The notes below the pieces were generated by a model. That model was given only the letters and a program-made list of their open reading frames with translations. It was not told where the DNA came from and ran no database searches. A stretch of 8,768 nt of DNA, from NCBI GenBank assembly GCA_026706165.1, contig JAPOZF010000115.1:1-8768 (forward strand), given 5' to 3'. Below, piece by piece: positions 1-6,280 of this stretch. The DNA comes from Gemmatimonadota bacterium. Lineage in GTDB: Bacteria; Latescibacterota; UBA2968; UBA8231. Positions within the stretch are counted from its first letter, which is position 1, and the number at the start of each line of letters is the position of its first letter. The translations under genes were made by a program, and so were the position numbers.

Positions 1-1237
1 GCCCTTCCCGCTGCACCCGCCCGTGCAGCTCCTTCCACTCCTTCGAGCCGTCGTCGTCGAGGATCTCGGTGCGCACCCCCTCGACGTAGGTGCCCGGGGC
101 CGCGAGGCCGTCCATGTAAATGCAGGTGCCGTCCGGGTAGACGACGGCGTTGATCAGCCGCGGTTTCGGGTGGATGAACAGCTGGCCCCGGCCCGCGTGC
201 TCGTCGAGGACCTCCTGCGGAACCCGGAAGCGCTCGACCGCCTCCTCGTCCACCTCCACCCCGAGTCCGGGACCGTCGGGGACCCGCTGGTGTCCGTTGA
301 CCACCCGGACCGGCTCGGTCAGCAGGTGGTGGCTGTAGAGGTTGATGCAGCTGATCGCCGGCCACTTCGCGTGGGTCAGCACCGACCCGAGATGGGCGTC
401 CCAGGTGGTGGTCAGGCCGTTGCCGACGATCTGCAGCCAGAACGGCATCGAGACTTCCGCGGCGCACGTTCCCTGGTGGACGGTGTTGGACTTGCCGCCG
501 CCGATCACGAAGCCGTCGCAGACCTCCTCCCGCACCGCGGTGGTGAACGGCGGCGACCCGAAGTGCATGGCCACCGGCCTGTTCACCGCCTGGCGGATCT
601 GGCGGTTGCCGAGGATGTCGTCCTGCGGTATCGGGGTCTCGAACATGGCGACGTTCTCGTAGGCCTCGAGCCGCTTCATGATCGGGATGGCGTTGGCGGC
701 GTTCTCCCAGGAGCCGTTGGGATCGAGGTCGAGGTGGAAATGCGGCGGCACCGCCTTGCAGATGGCCTCGACCTGGGCGACGATGTCCTCCCAGGGCCGC
801 GGCTTGTTCTTGAGGCTCGTGTACCCGTTCTCCACCGCTTCGGCCGCCTCGGCGGCCCAGTTCCCGGGCGAGGAGTGGCTGCACCACCAGGAGATCGGGG
901 TCCAGTCCCGCACCTTGGTGCCGATCAGCTCGTGCACCGGCACTTCGAGGATTTTTCCGACCACGTCGAACAGGGCCATCTGCAGGCCGGCGCCGAGGCT
1001 GTCGTCGTTCATGAGCTCGGCGGGGCTGCGCCCGATAACGCGGTCGACGGTGACGTCGGTGACGCGGCCGTAGGTGTAGTGGACCACGGTCTCCCCCCAG
1101 CCGACGTGGCCGCTGTCGGTGGAGACCTTGCACAGCTCGAGGATCGACCAGTTGTAGACCGACTGGCGCGTGATCTCCTGCTGTCGCGGTGTGAAGGGGA
1201 CGTCGACGACGATGCGTTCGACTGCGGTGACTTTCAT
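1..1237 (-). CDS. Mandelate racemase/enolase-superfamily protein (partial, C-terminus off window)
   Basis: Reading from 1237 towards 1 gives 412 residues with no stop before the left edge, so only a short C-terminal piece should be missing. The ATG at 1237 has AGAAAGGAG just upstream. The layout is that of the mandelate racemase subgroup: an N-terminal capping domain (about 1-115), then a TIM barrel. The barrel holds a KxK pair (K143, K145), a first metal ligand in DLDPNGSW (D172, N174) and a second in FETP (E200). Where the third acidic ligand is expected, about 25 residues later, the sequence reads MHFG (H225), and the Asp of the usual His/Asp dyad is replaced in VIGGG. A WDAHLG segment (D280, H282) could supply the C-terminal acid/base. 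Enolase-superfamily enzymes abstract the proton alpha to a carboxylate; sugar-acid dehydratase, racemase or cycloisomerase activity are all possible. It is the last visible gene of a three-gene minus-strand operon, 60 nt after the amidohydrolase. Family call is firm; substrate is unknown. Confidence 0.88.
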   Translation of the reverse strand, partial: MKVTAVERIVVDVPFTPRQQEITRQSVYNWSILELCKVSTDSGHVGWGETVVHYTYGRVTDVTVDRVIGRSPAELMNDDSLGAGLQMALFDVVGKILEVPVHELIGTKVRDWTPISWWCSHSSPGNWAAEAAEAVENGYTSLKNKPRPWEDIVAQVEAICKAVPPHFHLDLDPNGSWENAANAIPIMKRLEAYENVAMFETPIPQDDILGNRQIRQAVNRPVAMHFGSPPFTTAVREEVCDGFVIGGGKSNTVHQGTCAAEVSMPFWLQIVGNGLTTTWDAHLGSVLTHAKWPAISCINLYSHHLLTEPVRVVNGHQRVPDGPGLGVEVDEEAVERFRVPQEVLDEHAGRGQLFIHPKPRLINAVVYPDGTCIYMDGLAAPGTYVEGVRTEILDDDGSKEWKELHGRVQREG

Positions 1238-1297
1238 GCGGCTCCTTTCTGTCGTGGGATCGGCCGGTCGGCCTGGCATGCGCACGCGGCCCCGGCT

Positions 1298-2128
1298 TCA
1301 GCCTTCCAGCAGCTCGAGCAGGTTCTCCCCGGCGATGCGGTCGCGGTCGCCGTCGCCGAGGAAGGGCATCTTCCACAGCAGCCCGAGGGTCTGCGGGAAG
1401 GTCTGGTAGTTGAGGTGGGGGCAGAAATCGGAAGCCCACAGCAGGCGCTCGACGCCGAACGCCTCGATCAGCACCTCGACGTAGGGCCAGGCGAGTTCGT
1501 GGGGGTAGTCGTGCTGCGGTTCGGTCAGGGCGTAGAACCCGCTGAGCTTGACGCGCACTTCCGGGTAGCGGGCCAGTCCGGTCTGGTGGCTCAGCCCCGA
1601 CCGCGCCCGGTCCGGACCTATGGGGGCTTCGACCGGGTCCGGCAGGCCGAGGTGGGACATCACCAGGCGCAGCCGCGGGTGGCGCTCGAGCACCTCGTGC
1701 CAGGCCGACCAGGGCTCCCCCTTCGAGTTGACGCTCAGCAGCCAGTTGCGGGCGATCACCCATTCCCAGATCTCGTCCGGGAAGGTCCCGAGGCCGGCGG
1801 CGTTCTCCGAATCGACGTACATCACCAGGCCGACGAACCCCCGGTCCCGCCACTTGCCGAGGGTTTCGAGCGAAGGCGGTTCCCGCGGGTCGACGTGGGC
1901 GGCGGGCCGGACCCAGTCGTACTTCGGCATGAGGCCGGCGACGTATTCGTGGTTCCCGTCGTTTCCGTACCCCGTGTGGCAGACGATCAGCGCCGCGGCG
2001 ACGTCGTGCTCCTTCGCCAGCGAGTCGTAGCAGGCCGCCTCGTCGATCCGCACTCCCGGCAGGGTGGGAAAGCTCCCCGGCAGGCTGTGCTCGAACAGGT
2101 GGATGTGGGCGTCGGCGCGCCGCGGCAT
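1298..2128 (-). CDS. Amidohydrolase-2 family TIM-barrel protein (COG3618-like lactonase/isomerase candidate)
   Basis: A complete 276-residue protein. The ATG at 2128 has GGAGG 7 nt upstream, and its start lies 16 nt after the stop of the SDR gene, so the two are co-transcribed. Motifs of the amidohydrolase-2 barrel are present in order: DAHIH at strand 1 (H8, H10), the strand-6 histidine in VMSHLGLP (H159), a KLSG motif (K194), the strand-8 aspartate in LLWASDF (D234), and the terminal RIAGENLLELL helix. The strand-5 position that carries His in metal-dependent members reads SVNS (N134). This is compatible with COG3618-type enzymes that hydrolyse or isomerise sugar lactones with a reduced or absent metal site. 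No signal peptide is seen, so it should be cytoplasmic. Its position between an SDR and an enolase-superfamily protein suggests it handles a sugar lactone made by the SDR. 2-Pyrone or aromatic lactone hydrolysis (LigI-like) is an alternative. Confidence 0.88.
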   Translation of the reverse strand: MPRRADAHIHLFEHSLPGSFPTLPGVRIDEAACYDSLAKEHDVAAALIVCHTGYGNDGNHEYVAGLMPKYDWVRPAAHVDPREPPSLETLGKWRDRGFVGLVMYVDSENAAGLGTFPDEIWEWVIARNWLLSVNSKGEPWSAWHEVLERHPRLRLVMSHLGLPDPVEAPIGPDRARSGLSHQTGLARYPEVRVKLSGFYALTEPQHDYPHELAWPYVEVLIEAFGVERLLWASDFCPHLNYQTFPQTLGLLWKMPFLGDGDRDRIAGENLLELLEG

Positions 2129-2144
2129 GTCGGGCCTCCGTCGG

Positions 2145-2921
2145 TTACGGGTTCTCTGTGGTCCGGTAGCGGGCGAGATCCCCCCGGTAGGTCAGCCCCA
2201 GGACCTCGCGGGAGCGGGCGACCTCGCAGGTGGCGTCGGCCTCGGGTTCCCCCACCGTGTGGAAGATGTCGAACTGGATGTTCTCCGACTCGAGGGCGAG
2301 CCTGCAGGCATCCGCCAGATCGTGCCGGCAGACCCAGCCGCTGCTTCCCAGGTGAGAGTTCACCAGCTTCTCCCGGAAGCGGCCCAGTCCGATGCGGCTG
2401 TCGACGATGTAGTCGGGGCGCATGACGACGATGGAGAGCCCGTGGCCCTCGTGGTACTGGCGGCACATCTCCTCCTGCAGCCGCTTGGTCACCGCGTACA
2501 GGTGGGCGTCGGGCCGGCGGACGTCGGCGGTGAAGAAGCGGCCGTCCGGGTGCCGGCTGTGGCAGGAGCCGATGTGGACGACCCGTTTCAGGCCGCGGCG
2601 TCGCGCCGCTTCAAGGAAGTTCCACAGGCCGCGCACGTTGACGGAGAAGGCGGTCTCCGCTTCCTCCTCGGGGGGGCGGTCGCTGGTGAAGAAGGCGGTC
2701 GCGTGGACCGCCGCGTCCATTCCCTCGAGGGCGGCGTCCACCGCGGCGAAGTCCGTGATCTCCCCGTGCAGGGTCTCCCCCTCCCATGTTCCGTCGATGT
2801 CTTCCCAGGCCTGCCAGGACTCCGGGGAGCGGTCGACGGCGCGGACGAGGTGCTTCTCCTTCAGGTTGGCGAGCAGGGCGCGCCCGACCCAGCCGGCGGC
2901 GCCGAATACGGCGATATGCAT
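2145..2921 (-). CDS. NAD-dependent extended SDR oxidoreductase/epimerase (uronate dehydrogenase-like)
   Basis: 258 residues from the ATG at 2921, ending at 2145. The frame stays open upstream to 3098, but 2921 is preferred. It puts the Rossmann strand and GAAGWVG motif (G7, G10, G13) at the N-terminus, as in the family, and has GGGAG about 10 nt upstream. D30 at the end of strand 2 favours NAD over NADP. The catalytic set of short-chain dehydrogenases is visible: S119 in HIGSCHS and Y142/K146 in LYAVTK. Length (about 260) and the pattern around RPDAHLYAVTK and NSHLG resemble uronate dehydrogenases, which oxidise galacturonate or glucuronate to aldarolactones; NAD-dependent sugar epimerases are close relatives. 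It is the promoter-proximal gene of the minus-strand operon and is divergent from the glycosidase-like gene. SDR family is certain; uronate specificity is an inference from length, motifs and neighbours. Confidence 0.87.
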   Translation of the reverse strand: MHIAVFGAAGWVGRALLANLKEKHLVRAVDRSPESWQAWEDIDGTWEGETLHGEITDFAAVDAALEGMDAAVHATAFFTSDRPPEEEAETAFSVNVRGLWNFLEAARRRGLKRVVHIGSCHSRHPDGRFFTADVRRPDAHLYAVTKRLQEEMCRQYHEGHGLSIVVMRPDYIVDSRIGLGRFREKLVNSHLGSSGWVCRHDLADACRLALESENIQFDIFHTVGEPEADATCEVARSREVLGLTYRGDLARYRTTENP

Positions 2922-2951
2922 GGGTAGTAGGCTCCCGGAAGAAGGGGAGGA

Positions 2952-2970
2952 CAGCCGCTGGAAGCGGCTG
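2952..2970. promoter_or_regulatory. Perfect inverted repeat in divergent control region (operator or hairpin candidate)
   Basis: CAGCCGCT, GGA spacer, AGCGGCTG: two perfect 8-nt arms separated by 3 nt, lying in the 123-nt gap between the divergent SDR and glycosidase-like genes. It would sit just downstream of the minus-strand -10-like TATATT and over the -35 position of a plus-strand promoter using TAATAT. That is a typical place for a repressor operator; an mRNA hairpin in the SDR leader is the alternative. No regulator gene is present in the window. Confidence 0.4.
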
Positions 2971-2981
2971 CGAAAGCCGGG

Positions 2982-2988
2982 TAATATA
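2982..2988. promoter_or_regulatory. AT-rich -10-like element between divergent genes
   Basis: The only AT-rich patch in the gap. It reads TAATAT on the plus strand (2982-2987) and TATATT on the minus strand (2988-2983). The 17-nt-spaced -35 positions are poor in both directions (TGGAAG plus, CTTTCC minus), so the call rests on location and -10 similarity only. Confidence 0.3.
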
Positions 2989-3044
2989 GAACCCTCGAAA
3001 GATCGGGAAAGCGATGCGATCCCCCATGGAAAGAGAGGCGGCCG

Positions 3045-4448
3045 ATGAAGCTCTGGATGGCGGTGATGCGCGACCTGGAGCTCCTTATCAACGACCACGA
3101 GCGCATCCTCGACGCCTGGGCCGAAGGAGGGGTCGAGGCACTGGCGGTCGGGCCCCTGGCGTTCAGCGTCGGCACCCTCGGCAAGGGGGGGCTGCCGGAG
3201 GACGACCTCACCGACGGCGTCGCCGTGGCTCCCGAAACCGAAGAAGGCCCACCTGTCGCGGTGTTCGACCCGGATCCGAAGGTGTACGAACGCTTCGGCG
3301 TCGAGCCGCCCCCGCCCCCGGAGCAGGCCCTGCCGGAACAGCGGGCCCTGCTCGACAGGACCCTGCAGGCCGCCAGGGACCGCGGGCTGTCAGTCTACAT
3401 CATCTACGCCGACAGCGGCGCCGGTCCGGGAGGGGATGGCCACCACTTCGAGGACGAAAAGAGCATGCGGGCGCGCCTGGCGCGGGCCGTGGATACGCTC
3501 GAGCAGTTCCCGGCCGCCGACGGGGCGGTCATGGACGGTCCGGAGTGGGGGTACGAGATCGCCCCGCATCACATGAACCGGCGCTCCTTCATCTTCGACG
3601 ACCTTCCGCAGAGCACGGCCCCCCTGTGCGAACGTCTCGGGTACGACTACGCCGCCCTCGCCGCGGCCAGGGACCGCCTGTTCGACCTGCTGCACGACCT
3701 CGACCCGAAACGGGTCCGCCTGCACGGGGCCGGGGGCCTGGTCGGGGGGTACCGGCTGCTCGGGTCCGACCCCGACCTGATGGCGTGGATGAACTTCCGG
3801 GTCGACTCGCTGACCGCTTTCTTCCGCTTCATGCGCGAGGGTCTCGCCTCCGAGCTCGGCCGCCCCGTCGAGGTCGGGGTGGGGCCGCGCTCACCCGCCT
3901 TCGCCCCGCTGTGCGGGTACGATGCCGTCCGCCTCGCCGGGTTCATGGAATTCCTGCTGCCCAAGTTCTACTTCTGGCACCGAGGCTTCGACGGCTTCGT
4001 CGGCACCGTCCACCGCTACGTCGAGACCCTGTGCGAGTGGAACCCGGGGCTGGAAACCGGCGACGCCCTGATGGTGGTGCAGGCGCTGTTCGGCATCGCG
4101 CTGCCGGGGGTGCGGGAGGTCGGGGATTTCGAGAGCGCCCTCGGCCCGGAGTTCTTCCGGGAGATCGTCACCGCCGAGACGGAGCGGGCGATCGCGGCCG
4201 TAGGGGACCCGCGCAGGATCGTCCCCTGGGTGGAGACCGGTCGCCATCCCCACGACGGCGACCCGATGCCGGCGGGGGACCTGCGGCAGCTGCTGGAAGC
4301 GGCGCAGGAGGGGGGCCTGCAGCGCTTCCTGTTCCACCACATGGGCCACCTCACCCCCGGCGAGTGGACGGTTATCAGCGAGATCTGCGGCACCCGCTGG
4401 AACCCGCGCACCAGCTCGTACCGCCCCGCCGACATGCCGGTGATGTAG
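3045..4448 (+). CDS. TIM-barrel glycoside-hydrolase-like protein (GHL10-like), cytoplasmic
   Basis: 467 residues. The ATG at 3045 has GAGAGG 6 nt upstream. An earlier in-frame-looking ATG at 3014 belongs to a different frame and is not used. The protein has no signal peptide or membrane segment. Alternating hydrophobic strands and helices suggest a TIM barrel: strand 1 around VEALAVGPLAF (30-40), LSVYIIYAD (115-122), a likely catalytic strand DGAVMDGPEWG (159-169, D164 and E167 candidate acids), RVRLHG (223-228), VEVGVGPRSP (275-284), LLPKFYFWHRGFDGF (304-318) and a last strand RFLFHHMGHL (427-436). A proline-rich loop (EPPPPPEQ) lies at 87-94. The order and spacing resemble the hypothetical glycosidases of the GHL families, but this is recognised from pattern, not alignment, and no substrate can be named. 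It is divergent from the sugar-acid operon, sharing its control region, which suggests a linked carbohydrate role. Confidence 0.72.
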   Translation: MKLWMAVMRDLELLINDHERILDAWAEGGVEALAVGPLAFSVGTLGKGGLPEDDLTDGVAVAPETEEGPPVAVFDPDPKVYERFGVEPPPPPEQALPEQRALLDRTLQAARDRGLSVYIIYADSGAGPGGDGHHFEDEKSMRARLARAVDTLEQFPAADGAVMDGPEWGYEIAPHHMNRRSFIFDDLPQSTAPLCERLGYDYAALAAARDRLFDLLHDLDPKRVRLHGAGGLVGGYRLLGSDPDLMAWMNFRVDSLTAFFRFMREGLASELGRPVEVGVGPRSPAFAPLCGYDAVRLAGFMEFLLPKFYFWHRGFDGFVGTVHRYVETLCEWNPGLETGDALMVVQALFGIALPGVREVGDFESALGPEFFREIVTAETERAIAAVGDPRRIVPWVETGRHPHDGDPMPAGDLRQLLEAAQEGGLQRFLFHHMGHLTPGEWTVISEICGTRWNPRTSSYRPADMPVM

Positions 4449-4676
4449 GGTCCCCGAAAGGAAACGGCGAACCCGCCCGGGGGAGCGCCCCTGTGGCCCC
4501 GCGCCCGGGCACAGGCTGCAGGTTTTGCCGTGCCGGCTCCCGCTTTACCTTGCTCGCTCACGGCTCGCCGGCAGGACCGGCTCGCCTCGAAAGGAAGGCG
4601 GAGTCGCGCCGCAGGGGGTTGGGGGACCATCTGCCGCGAGCTGTCATCCACCATGGTCACTGAAAGGAGTCAACAG
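4449..4676. other. 228-nt GC-rich intergenic region with a GCCCGGG inverted repeat
   Basis: Non-coding gap between the glycosidase-like gene and the secreted PKD protein. GCCCGGG (4475-4481) pairs perfectly with CCCGGGC (4504-4510) across 22 nt, and a competing GGGG/CCCC hairpin (4480-4491) lies inside it. No T-run follows directly (TTTT occurs only at 4523-4526), so it is not a convincing Rho-independent terminator. No promoter for the downstream gene was recognised. An in-frame extension of the downstream CDS reaches 4530 but has no ribosome binding site. Confidence 0.3.
4663..4669 (+). promoter_or_regulatory. Ribosome binding site that selects a TTG start
   Basis: AAAGGAG lies 7 nt before the TTG at 4677 and downstream of the in-frame ATG at 4653, so the TTG is the supported start. 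It also leaves a compact signal peptide of normal shape. Confidence 0.75.
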
Positions 4677-5762
4677 TTGAAAACACACAAACTCCGCATG
4701 CTGCCGGTTCTCCTGTTGCCGGTCCTCCTGCTGCGGGCGACCGCTTCCGAGGGGCTGCAGCGCGCGGACACCGAGTTCAAGATCTTCCAGTTCCCCGCGG
4801 ACATGATCCCGCGCATCGACGGCAGCATCGACGACTGGGAAATGGTCCCCGAGGAGTACGTCTACGGCACCGACCAGTTGAAGGACACGGTGATGGGGAA
4901 GGGGACCAACCACGACCCGGAGGACCTCGATGTAAGGGTGCGCGTCGGCTGGGTCAACGGCCTCAACCGCCTCTACTTCCTGTACGAGGCGTACGACGAT
5001 TTCTGGAACATGTACTACGCCCGCGGCGACCTGTTCGAGATCGCCGTCGACGCCGACCGCTCGGGAGGGCCGAACATCGTCAACTCGCAGATCGAGGACC
5101 CCTGGGAGAGCCACTTCATGTTCAAGGGGGTGCACGCCCAGAACTACCACATCTTCACGCCCCCCGGAGAGGGGCGGGACTGGGTCTTCGTCTGGGGTTG
5201 TCAGCCCTGGATCGGCAAGCTCCCGTACTCCAACCACGCCTATTCCTACGATTTCAAGGAGGGGGAGAGCGGCAACCTCGTGCTCGAGTGCTGGATCACC
5301 CCGTTCGACTACGCACCCCACGACGGGCCGGAGCGGGCAAGCGTGTCGAAGCTGGTCGAGAACGGCCTGATCGCGCTCTCCTGGTCGATCCTCGACTACG
5401 ACGAGGACCACACCGAGTACGAGGGGTTCTGGAACCTGTCCCACGAGACCCGCATGGACAACAACGCCTCGAACCTGTGCGCTTTCCGGCTGATGCCGCT
5501 GGAACCTGAATACCTCAAGCCGCTCGAGGCGGAGTACGAGTACACCGTCGTCGACATGGAGCGCCGCATGGTCGCCTTCAACGACCGCTCCCGCGGCGAG
5601 ATCACCTCCTGGTCGTGGGACTTCGGCGACGGCGCGGTCTCGGACGAGCAGCACCCGATCCACCAGTACAAGGAAGCCGGGGCGTTCGTGGTGACGCTGA
5701 ACGTCGAGGGCTCCGAGGGAAAAGCCCGGCGCGTCAAGGTGTTCGAGGTGATGGTGAAGTGA
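4677..5762 (+). CDS. Secreted protein with CBM9-like domain and C-terminal PKD domain
   Basis: 361 residues from a TTG start chosen by its ribosome binding site; an ATG at 4653 would add eight residues before the signal. The N-terminus is a Sec signal: basic MKTHKLR, then a Leu/Val/Pro hydrophobic stretch (8-19), then ATA at 21-23 as a probable signal peptidase I site. The mature part begins with an IDGSIDDWE motif (47-55), the typical opening of a CBM9-like/DOMON beta-sandwich, which probably spans about 40-275 and is rich in Trp, Tyr and Asp. A PKD domain follows (about 298-355), marked by SWSWDFGDG (311-319) and HQYKEAGAFVVTLNV. No transmembrane anchor or sorting motif follows, so it should be exported. 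Such proteins bind carbohydrate or other surface ligands and carry no evident catalytic residues. It overlaps or nearly abuts the next gene, indicating co-transcription. Fold assignment of the N-terminal domain is by motif only. Confidence 0.82.
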   Translation: MKTHKLRMLPVLLLPVLLLRATASEGLQRADTEFKIFQFPADMIPRIDGSIDDWEMVPEEYVYGTDQLKDTVMGKGTNHDPEDLDVRVRVGWVNGLNRLYFLYEAYDDFWNMYYARGDLFEIAVDADRSGGPNIVNSQIEDPWESHFMFKGVHAQNYHIFTPPGEGRDWVFVWGCQPWIGKLPYSNHAYSYDFKEGESGNLVLECWITPFDYAPHDGPERASVSKLVENGLIALSWSILDYDEDHTEYEGFWNLSHETRMDNNASNLCAFRLMPLEPEYLKPLEAEYEYTVVDMERRMVAFNDRSRGEITSWSWDFGDGAVSDEQHPIHQYKEAGAFVVTLNVEGSEGKARRVKVFEVMVK

Positions 5763-6280
5763 ACGCGTCAGGTCCCGGCATGACGCAGGCCAAGGGGTTT
5801 CCGGTGAGGATCGGCGGCAACCGCACGATGGACGAGATCGTGCGCGCCGGCCGCTACGACGGGGTGCACTCCTTCATCAACCAGGAGAACTTTCCCCTGG
5901 TGCCGCGGCCGCAGGGGGAGGTCGCCGTCGAGCTGGTCACCCTGGGGCGGATCGCCACCTCGGATGAGGCGGTGGCAGAACTGGGCCTGCACGGACTGCG
6001 GCGCCCGACGCCGGAAGAGGCGGTCTGCTTCGGCGAGCAGCACCCGGACGCCCAGCGGCACCGCCCAATCGTCTGGCCGCACGAGTCCTTCGCGCATGAG
6101 GACGGGAGCCGGCGCCTGCTGGTGCACTTCGGCGGCACCGGGTACCGCAGCCTCGATCTCTACGTCGACAGCGCCTGGGGAGCCTACTGCGTTTTTGCCG
6201 GGGTGCGGGAACAGGAGCGCCGGATGAGGAGGGACATCTTCACCGGCAGCCGTCGTGAAGGTGCGTCAGCACCCCCTTGA
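5759..6280 (+). CDS. Conserved-looking small protein of unknown function
   Basis: A soluble protein of 173 residues from a GTG at 5759 that overlaps the PKD gene's stop (GTGA), or 166 from an ATG at 5780. The GTG is preferred because GAGG lies about 10 nt upstream and the overlap suggests translational coupling; the ATG has no good ribosome binding site. The N-terminal part reads FPVRIGGNRTMDEIVRAGRY followed by DGVHSFINQENFP. The middle has a beta strand VAVELVTLGR, a helix DEAVAELGLHGLRRPT and the EEAVCFGEQHPD stretch. The end has short Gly/aromatic strands (HFGGTGYRSLDLYVDS, YCVFAGVRE) and a basic tail. From memory this layout (x-GGNRT...AG-YD-V...ENFP, then ...LRPAT-EE-L-LG-xxPD, ending in RFAAVR-like) matches a widespread uncharacterised bacterial family, common in candidate phyla. 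No function is assigned. Its 3' end overlaps the oppositely oriented HEPN gene by 41 nt. Confidence 0.68.
   Translation: MNASGPGMTQAKGFPVRIGGNRTMDEIVRAGRYDGVHSFINQENFPLVPRPQGEVAVELVTLGRIATSDEAVAELGLHGLRRPTPEEAVCFGEQHPDAQRHRPIVWPHESFAHEDGSRRLLVHFGGTGYRSLDLYVDSAWGAYCVFAGVREQERRMRRDIFTGSRREGASAPP

Noticed and set aside
23..2425. An 800-codon open frame on the plus strand across the whole minus-strand operon
   Set aside because: It is antisense to three proteins with clear family motifs, has a low-complexity Val/Gly/Arg/His/Asp composition with no recognisable domain, and arises from high GC at third codon positions.
4475..4510. GCCCGGG/CCCGGGC stem-loop as an intrinsic terminator
   Set aside because: The loop is 22 nt and no T-run follows the stem, so it is reported only as structure in the gap.
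3014..4663. A 549-codon plus-strand frame overlapping the glycosidase-like gene
   Set aside because: Composition is mostly Arg, Gly, Pro and Ala without fold-like pattern; the competing frame from 3045 has a good ribosome binding site and TIM-barrel-like periodicity.
4644..5663. A 339-codon minus-strand frame opposite the PKD protein
   Set aside because: Val/Leu/Asp-rich mirror of the coding strand; the plus frame has a signal peptide, a CBM9-like motif and a clear PKD motif.
5780..6280. Diversity-generating retroelement target gene
   Set aside because: The Gly/aromatic-rich C-terminus suggested a C-type-lectin-like display protein, but no template repeat, variable repeat pair or reverse transcriptase is visible in the window.
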